Assembly: GCF_040529335.1 (NCBI RefSeq)
Contig: NZ_CP159534.1
Coordinates: 5,146,001-5,210,000 of the forward strand
From: Streptomyces sp. HUAS MG91
GTDB taxonomy: Bacteria > Actinomycetota > Actinomycetes > Streptomycetales > Streptomycetaceae
Length of the DNA stretch: 64,000 bases
Reading direction: 5' to 3'
Positions 59,522 through 64,000 of the stretch are shown piece by piece. Each line of letters begins with the position of its first letter. Position 1 is the stretch's first letter. The notes below the pieces were generated by a model, which saw nothing but the letters and a program-made list of their open reading frames with translations, had not been told where the DNA came from and did not search any database. Made by a program: the position numbers and the translations under genes.

Positions 59522-61275
59522 CAGTACTTACGCTCCATCGGCTGGTAGCGGGTCTGGACGACCGGCTTGTAGTCGAGACGGATCGTCTCCGTGCCGTCGT
59601 CGCCGACCTCGCGGTACGCCATGGTGTGGCGCATGAAGTTGACGTCGTCGCGGTTCGGGAAGTCCTCGCGGTAGTGACCGCCGCGGGACTCCTTGCGGGC
59701 GAGCGCGCTGGTCGCCATGACCTCGGCCAGGTCGAGCAGGTTGCCCAGCTCGATGGCCTCCAGGAGGTCGGTGTTGAAGCGCCGGCCCTTGTCCTGGATC
59801 GACACGTTGCGGTAGCGCTCGCGCAGCTCGGCGATCTTCTCGACGGCCGTCTTGATCGTCTGCTCGGTGCGGAACACCATCACGTTGGCGTCCATGCACT
59901 CCTGCAGCTCGTTGCGGATCACCGCGACGCGCTCGGTGCCCGTGGAGTCGCGCAGGCGCTCGACGAGCTCCTCGACCAGCGACGCCGGGTTCTCCGGGAG
60001 CTCGACGTAGTCGGCCGTGTGGGAGTACTCGGCGGCCGCGATGCCCGCACGACGCCCGAAGACGTTGATGTCGAGCAGCGAGTTGGTGCCGAGACGGTTG
60101 GCGCCGTGCACCGACACGCAGGCGACCTCACCGGCGGCGTACAGGCCGGGGACGACGGTGGTGTTGTCCGCCAGGACCTCACCCTCGACGTTCGTCGGGA
60201 TGCCGCCCATGGCGTAGTGCGCGGTCGGCTGGATCGGGATCGGGTCCGTGTAGGGCTCGATGCCGAGGTACGTGCGCGCGAACTCGGTGATGTCCGGCAG
60301 CTTGGCGTCCAGCTGCTCCGGCGGCAGGTGCGTGAGGTCGAGGTAGACGTGGTCGCCCTCGGGACCGCAGCCGCGGCCCTCACGGATCTCCGTGTAGATG
60401 GAGCGGGACACGACGTCACGGGACGCGAGGTCCTTCATGACCGGCGCGTACTTCTCCATGAAGCGCTCGCCGTCCTTGTTACGGAGGATGCCGCCCTCAC
60501 CACGGGCGCCTTCCGTCAGGAGGATGCCCATGCGCCAGATGCCGGTCGGGTGGAACTGGAAGAACTCCATGTCCTCCAGCGGGATCCCGCGCCGGTAGCA
60601 GGCGGCCTGGCCGTCACCGGTCAGCGTGTGCGCGTTCGACGTCACCTTGAAGAACTTGCCGGTGCCGCCGGAGGCGTAGATGACCGCCTTGGCCTGGAAG
60701 ACGTGGATCTCACCGGTCGCGAGCTCGTAGGCCACGACACCGGCGGACTTCTTGACGCCGTCGACCTCGACGATCAGCTGGTCGAGGACGTAGAACTCGT
60801 TGAAGAACTCCACGCCCTCCTTGACGCAGTTCTGGTACAGCGTCTGGAGGATCATGTGGCCCGTGCGGTCCGCGGCGTAGCAGGACCGGCGGACCGGCGC
60901 CTCACCGTGGTTGCGGGAGTGACCGCCGAAGCGGCGCTGGTCGATGGTGCCGTCCGGGGTGCGGTTGAACGGCAGGCCCATCTTCTCCAGGTCGAGGACC
61001 GAGTCGATGGCCTCCTTCGCCAGGATCTCGGCGGCGTCCTGGTCGACCAGGTAGTCGCCGCCCTTGATCGTGTCGAAGGTGTGCCACTCCCAGTTGTCCT
61101 CCTCCACGTTGGCCAGCGCGGCGGCCATGCCGCCCTGCGCGGCGCCCGTGTGGGAGCGGGTGGGGTACAGCTTGGTCAGCACGGCGGTGCGGCTGCGCTT
61201 CGTCGACTCGATGGCCGCGCGCATGCCCGCGCCGCCGGCGCCGACGATGACGGTGTCGTACTTGTGAATCTTCAC
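59521..61275 (-). CDS. sdhA: Succinate dehydrogenase flavoprotein subunit
   Basis: 584 residues. FAD-binding VIVGAGGAGMRAAIE near the N-terminus, and the covalent flavin His in PTRSHTGAAQGGM near 45. The active-site Arg/His region includes GGHSRNHGEAPVRRSCYAADRTGH and TAHYAMGGIPTN. Oxidises succinate to fumarate in TCA cycle and respiratory complex II. Twenty bases separate it from sdhD. Confidence 0.97.
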   Translation of the reverse strand: MKIHKYDTVIVGAGGAGMRAAIESTKRSRTAVLTKLYPTRSHTGAAQGGMAAALANVEEDNWEWHTFDTIKGGDYLVDQDAAEILAKEAIDSVLDLEKMGLPFNRTPDGTIDQRRFGGHSRNHGEAPVRRSCYAADRTGHMILQTLYQNCVKEGVEFFNEFYVLDQLIVEVDGVKKSAGVVAYELATGEIHVFQAKAVIYASGGTGKFFKVTSNAHTLTGDGQAACYRRGIPLEDMEFFQFHPTGIWRMGILLTEGARGEGGILRNKDGERFMEKYAPVMKDLASRDVVSRSIYTEIREGRGCGPEGDHVYLDLTHLPPEQLDAKLPDITEFARTYLGIEPYTDPIPIQPTAHYAMGGIPTNVEGEVLADNTTVVPGLYAAGEVACVSVHGANRLGTNSLLDINVFGRRAGIAAAEYSHTADYVELPENPASLVEELVERLRDSTGTERVAVIRNELQECMDANVMVFRTEQTIKTAVEKIAELRERYRNVSIQDKGRRFNTDLLEAIELGNLLDLAEVMATSALARKESRGGHYREDFPNRDDVNFMRHTMAYREVGDDGTETIRLDYKPVVQTRYQPMERKY

Positions 61276-61294
61276 GGTTTCGCTCGCCTCGGCT

Positions 61295-61771
61295 TTAACG
61301 GATGTTGGGGTCGAAGGTGAAGATCACCAGCGTGCCCAGCAGGACGGTGAAGACCGTCGCGGCGTACAGCAGGCCCTTCAGCCACATACGGGTGTTGGGG
61401 CGCTCTGCGTAGTCGTTGATGACCGTGCGCAGGCCGTTGGCGCCGTGCAGCATCGCGAGCCACAGCATCAGCAGGTCCCAGCCCTGCCAGAACGGGGACG
61501 CCCAGCGGCCCGCGACGAAGGCGAAGCCGATCTTGGAGACGCCGCCGTCGAGCACGAGCTGGATCAGCAGGTGGCCGAGGACCAGGACGACCAGGACGAC
61601 ACCCGAAAGGCGCATGAACAGCCAGGCGGCCATCTCGAAGTTGCCGCGCGTGGAGCGCGGGGTCTTCGAGGTGCGCTTGCGGGGGGCCTCGATGTACGGC
61701 GCGGGGTTGTCGACGTCGTAGAGCGAGACGCCCTCGACGGGACCGACGCCGGAGGTGGTGTCAGTGGACAT
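61295..61771 (-). CDS. sdhD: Succinate dehydrogenase hydrophobic subunit D
   Basis: 158 residues. Three transmembrane helices: AWLFMRLSGVVLVVLVLGHLLIQLVL, WDLLMLWLAMLHGANGLRTVIND and LLYAATVFTVLLGTLVIFTF. A haem-ligand-type His is in the first and second helices (LGHLL, LHGANGLR). Forms the quinone-binding membrane anchor with SdhC. 8 bases after sdhC. Confidence 0.93.
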   Translation of the reverse strand: MSTDTTSGVGPVEGVSLYDVDNPAPYIEAPRKRTSKTPRSTRGNFEMAAWLFMRLSGVVLVVLVLGHLLIQLVLDGGVSKIGFAFVAGRWASPFWQGWDLLMLWLAMLHGANGLRTVINDYAERPNTRMWLKGLLYAATVFTVLLGTLVIFTFDPNIR

Positions 61772-61779
61772 GTCTGGCC

Positions 61780-62160
61780 TCAGCTCCCGAAGAGTTCACG
61801 GACGGCGTGGCCGAGGACGGGGTACAGGGCCCCGACCATCAGGACGACCCAGATGCCCACGACGGTCCAGAGCATCTGCTTCTGGTAGCGCGGGCCCTTC
61901 GACCAGAAGTCGACGGCGATGACACGCAGGCCGTTGAGCGCGTGGAAGAGGATGGCGGCGACGAGGCCGTACTCCAGCAGCGCGACGATCGGCGTCTTGT
62001 AGGTGGAGACAACATCGTCGTACGCCTCGGGGGAGACGCGGACGAGAGCGGTGTCCAGGACGTGTACGAACAGGAAGAAGAAAATGAGGACACCGGTGAC
62101 TCGATGAGCCACCCACGACCACATGCCTTCCCGGCCGCGGTACAGCGTTCCAGCCGGCAC
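61780..62160 (-). CDS. sdhC: Succinate dehydrogenase cytochrome b556 subunit
   Basis: 126 residues from GTG 62160. Three transmembrane helices with the conserved HRVTG near residue 19 and HALNGLR near 84, the expected haem/quinone residues. First gene of the sdhCDAB operon. The 150-base upstream region shows AT-rich elements compatible with a promoter but no clear operator. Confidence 0.93.
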   Translation of the reverse strand: MPAGTLYRGREGMWSWVAHRVTGVLIFFFLFVHVLDTALVRVSPEAYDDVVSTYKTPIVALLEYGLVAAILFHALNGLRVIAVDFWSKGPRYQKQMLWTVVGIWVVLMVGALYPVLGHAVRELFGS

Positions 62161-62310
62161 GGAAGAACCCTCCGGGAGCGGGGACTGAGGGCCGCGCCGG
62201 CTTCGGTGTCGGTCGGGCCCGGCCGGGTACGGTCCACCGGCCGCTCGTCATCGTATCGACGAGTTGTCGGCTCGCTCGCGCCGGGGCCTGCGGTGTGATC
62301 AAACAGGCAA

Positions 62311-63048
62311 TCAAACAGGCACGTACGGGCTATTGCCGACGCATTCCCGCTCCGCCGCCTCCGGGCCCGGACCCGGGGCACCCGCGTGATCCGGACGGTC
62401 CAGGAGGTCCGGGAAGTTCCGGACCAGCCGGACGATGCGCCCCCGGGCGAGTCGCCGCAGCTCGTCGGCGGCCAGCACCCGCTCCTCCTCCCGGTCGTTG
62501 CCGAGCCGGTCGCGCAGGGCGCTGAGCAGGTGGTCGAGGGCCTCGTCGGGCGCGGTGTCGTCCAGGCAGACGACGAAGGTGTGCCCGAAACGGTCCTGGT
62601 AGGCGGCGTGCGCCGCGGCCAGCGCGGTGTGCGCGGCCGAGTACACGGCGGCGACCGGCGGCAGCGGCAGGCTCTCGCGGCCCAGCGCCTCGGCGATGTC
62701 GACCGGCGCCAGGTCGTACGACGCCTCGTCGGCCGCCGCGAGCAGGGCGTCGAGGTCCGGGTACGGGCGGTGCGCGGCGAGCCGGCGCGCCCAGGCGCCG
62801 CTGGCACAGCAGGTGCGCAGGGCCTGCTCGGCGGCGTGGCGCGGCAGCCCGTTGAGCCTGGTGAGTCCCTCGTGCGGTGTGACCTGGGCCGGTATGGGCA
62901 GGCGGTCGGGACCGGGAGGGGGGCGGAGCGCGGACAGCGGGTGCCTCCGGCGGCTGGGATCGGCTGTACGGAGTTTGTGCGGCGTTTGTTTGTGGCGTAA
63001 CGCTAGCGAGGGCTGATTGCGGGTGTCCGACGGATGCGCGAATTTCAC
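62311..63048 (-). CDS. OHCU decarboxylase-like protein lacking the catalytic motif
   Basis: Up to 245 residues; the start is uncertain. GTG 63048 is the nearest codon that covers the whole domain but adds about 60 basic, probably non-native residues. The domain (LTRLNGLPRHAAEQALRTCCASGAWARRLAAHRP) and the later FGHTFVVCL, LRDRLGNDREEE match 2-oxo-4-hydroxy-4-carboxy-5-ureidoimidazoline decarboxylase. However, the HP-x-IG catalytic His region reads EALGRES and the S-x2-EQ segment is lost. Likely a diverged paralogue of the purine-degradation enzyme. Confidence 0.7.
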   Translation of the reverse strand: MKFAHPSDTRNQPSLALRHKQTPHKLRTADPSRRRHPLSALRPPPGPDRLPIPAQVTPHEGLTRLNGLPRHAAEQALRTCCASGAWARRLAAHRPYPDLDALLAAADEASYDLAPVDIAEALGRESLPLPPVAAVYSAAHTALAAAHAAYQDRFGHTFVVCLDDTAPDEALDHLLSALRDRLGNDREEERVLAADELRRLARGRIVRLVRNFPDLLDRPDHAGAPGPGPEAAERECVGNSPYVPV

Positions 63049-63165
63049 CCGGACGGGGAGTTTGACTGCCGCGAGTGGACAAGTGTGGGTGGGTGTCGTT
63101 GCGGGGTGCGCCTTTTCGCCGTAGCGATGAGGTGCGGTCGCGGGCGCGGCTTTCGTCATGGTCGG

Positions 63166-63188
63166 TCGCACAGTTCCCCGCGCCCCTT
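63166..63188. repeat. Copy of the GCAGTTCCCCGCGCCCCT repeat (variant)
   Basis: A forward copy with one mismatch (CACAGTTCCCC) lies 27 bases upstream of the hexosaminidase start. An upstream half-match CGGTCGCGGGCGCGGC may be a degenerate partner. Confidence 0.65.
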
Positions 63189-63214
63189 CGGGGCGCAGAT
63201 CGGAGCCAGGTTTC

Positions 63215-64000
63215 ATGGAGAAGGAGCGGAAGGCCCTGTTGGCGGGGGCCGTGGTGGTCGCCGCCGGGGCCGTGGCCGTCACCGCTGTGCTGTGGCCCGA
63301 CGGCAAGGACGACGGTGAGCGGGGCGCCGCGGCGCGGGAGTCCTCCGCGTCGTCCTCGTCCCCGTCGCCCAGCCGGTCCTATCCGCTGTCCACGCCCCCG
63401 CGCACGATCCCCGCGGTGCGGGACTTCACTCCGGCGCACGGCCCCGGCTGGAAGCCGGACGGCGGACGGGTCGTGGTGCGGGACGGCGCGCTGGACGACG
63501 AGGGGCGGCTGATCGCCGGGGAGCTGGGGCTGCGCTACGCGGGCGAGGACGCGAAGGCGGGCCCCGGCGACGTGGAGCTGGCCCTCGGCGGGGCGTCCGG
63601 GGCGGGCCCGGAGTCGTACCGGATGACCGTCGCGGACGGGCGGGTGCGGATCGTCGCGCCCCGGGACACCGGCGTCTTCTACGGCACCCGCACCCTCAAG
63701 CAGGAGGTGCACGGCGGCGGCACCGCGCCCGAGGGCGTCGTCGCGGACGAGCCCGCCAAGCCGCAGCGCGGATTCAGCCTCGACATGGCGCGCAAGCACT
63801 TCTCGGCCGGCTGGATCAAGGACCGGGTCAGGGAGCTCGGCGACCTGAAGTACAACCAGCTCGGGCTGCACTTCTCCGACGACCAGTCCTTCAGCATCGA
63901 GTCCGACTCGCACCCCGAGATCGTCTCCTCCGAGCACCTGACCAAGGCGCAGGTACGGGACATCCTGGCGCTCGCCGAACAGCGGCACGTCACCGTCGTG
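63215..64000 (+). CDS. Beta-N-acetylhexosaminidase (GH20), 3' end cut by window
   Basis: 262 codons visible, open to the window end. An N-terminal membrane anchor/signal (LLAGAVVVAAGAVAVTAVLW) and Ser-rich linker are followed by the GH20 non-catalytic b-domain with strands (ESYRMTVADGRVRIVAPRDTGVFYGTRTLKQEV). The start of the catalytic barrel follows: QRGFSLDMARKHFS and LKYNQLGLHFSDDQSF. The catalytic Asp-Glu pair lies beyond the window. Probably secreted or surface anchored, releasing GlcNAc from chitin or wall fragments. Confidence 0.9.
   Translation, partial: MEKERKALLAGAVVVAAGAVAVTAVLWPDGKDDGERGAAARESSASSSSPSPSRSYPLSTPPRTIPAVRDFTPAHGPGWKPDGGRVVVRDGALDDEGRLIAGELGLRYAGEDAKAGPGDVELALGGASGAGPESYRMTVADGRVRIVAPRDTGVFYGTRTLKQEVHGGGTAPEGVVADEPAKPQRGFSLDMARKHFSAGWIKDRVRELGDLKYNQLGLHFSDDQSFSIESDSHPEIVSSEHLTKAQVRDILALAEQRHVTVV

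Overview
The window is chromosomal DNA from a Streptomyces-type actinomycete. The evidence is very high GC with strong third-position GC bias, frequent GTG starts and 4-base ATGA/GTGA overlaps, and typical Streptomyces families: Scr1/DUF397 regulators, DUF2690, SCO4848-like protein, ECF41 sigma, and RsbW-like ATPases. The edges look like conserved core chromosome, with mdh at the left and glyA, trpS, two D,D-carboxypeptidases and sdhCDAB at the right. No rRNA, tRNA or CRISPR array was seen.

Layout. 1-5.5 kb: the tail of a DUF2690 protein, malate dehydrogenase, and an unrecognised three-gene membrane operon whose first two products share a short sequence tag. 5.6-7.7 kb: an MFS drug-type exporter divergent from a TetR regulator. 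7.8-15.2 kb: a choline/glycine betaine osmoprotection operon (betaine aldehyde dehydrogenase, choline dehydrogenase, and an ABC importer with two permease domains fused in one chain). 15.2-31.8 kb: an accessory region bracketed by two VapBC modules. It holds a WhiJ/Scr1-like regulator set, a detached polymorphic-toxin tip with a CdiI-like immunity gene, a WXG100-type (type VII secretion-like) operon, several AT-richer immunity-like genes, an IS5-family element with an adjacent MITE, and truncated duplicates of nearby genes.

32-38 kb: small membrane proteins, an ECF41 (SigJ) sigma factor with all three family motifs and a plausible ECF41 promoter on its divergent neighbour, an operon of two carboxymuconolactone decarboxylase-like proteins plus a PEP mutase-like protein, and a MocR regulator. 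38-39.3 kb: a repeat-dense intergenic region and a DMT permease. 39.4-46.3 kb: a lipoprotein and glutathionylspermidine synthase-like pair, ornithine aminotransferase, glyA behind a clear ZTP riboswitch, trpS and a 2H phosphoesterase. 46.6-51.8 kb: the decaprenyl-phosphoryl arabinose branch (DprE2, DprE1, PAP2 phosphatase, phosphoribosyltransferase, GtrA) and YihY. 51.7-58.6 kb: two D,D-carboxypeptidases, a metallophosphoesterase, an RsbW-like ATPase, and a TetR/DCC/membrane operon with paired operators. 58.7-62.2 kb: sdhCDAB with a strong terminator. The window ends in an OHCU-decarboxylase-like gene lacking its usual catalytic motif and the start of a GH20 hexosaminidase.

A short repeat with the core GCAGTTCCCCGCGCCCCT is dispersed through intergenic gaps, often as facing pairs. 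The strongest candidates for new biology are the WXG100/toxin-debris island, the three-gene operon at 2.2-5.1 kb, the repeat family, and the ECF41 neighbourhood. All family calls were made by reading the sequence; no database search was run.
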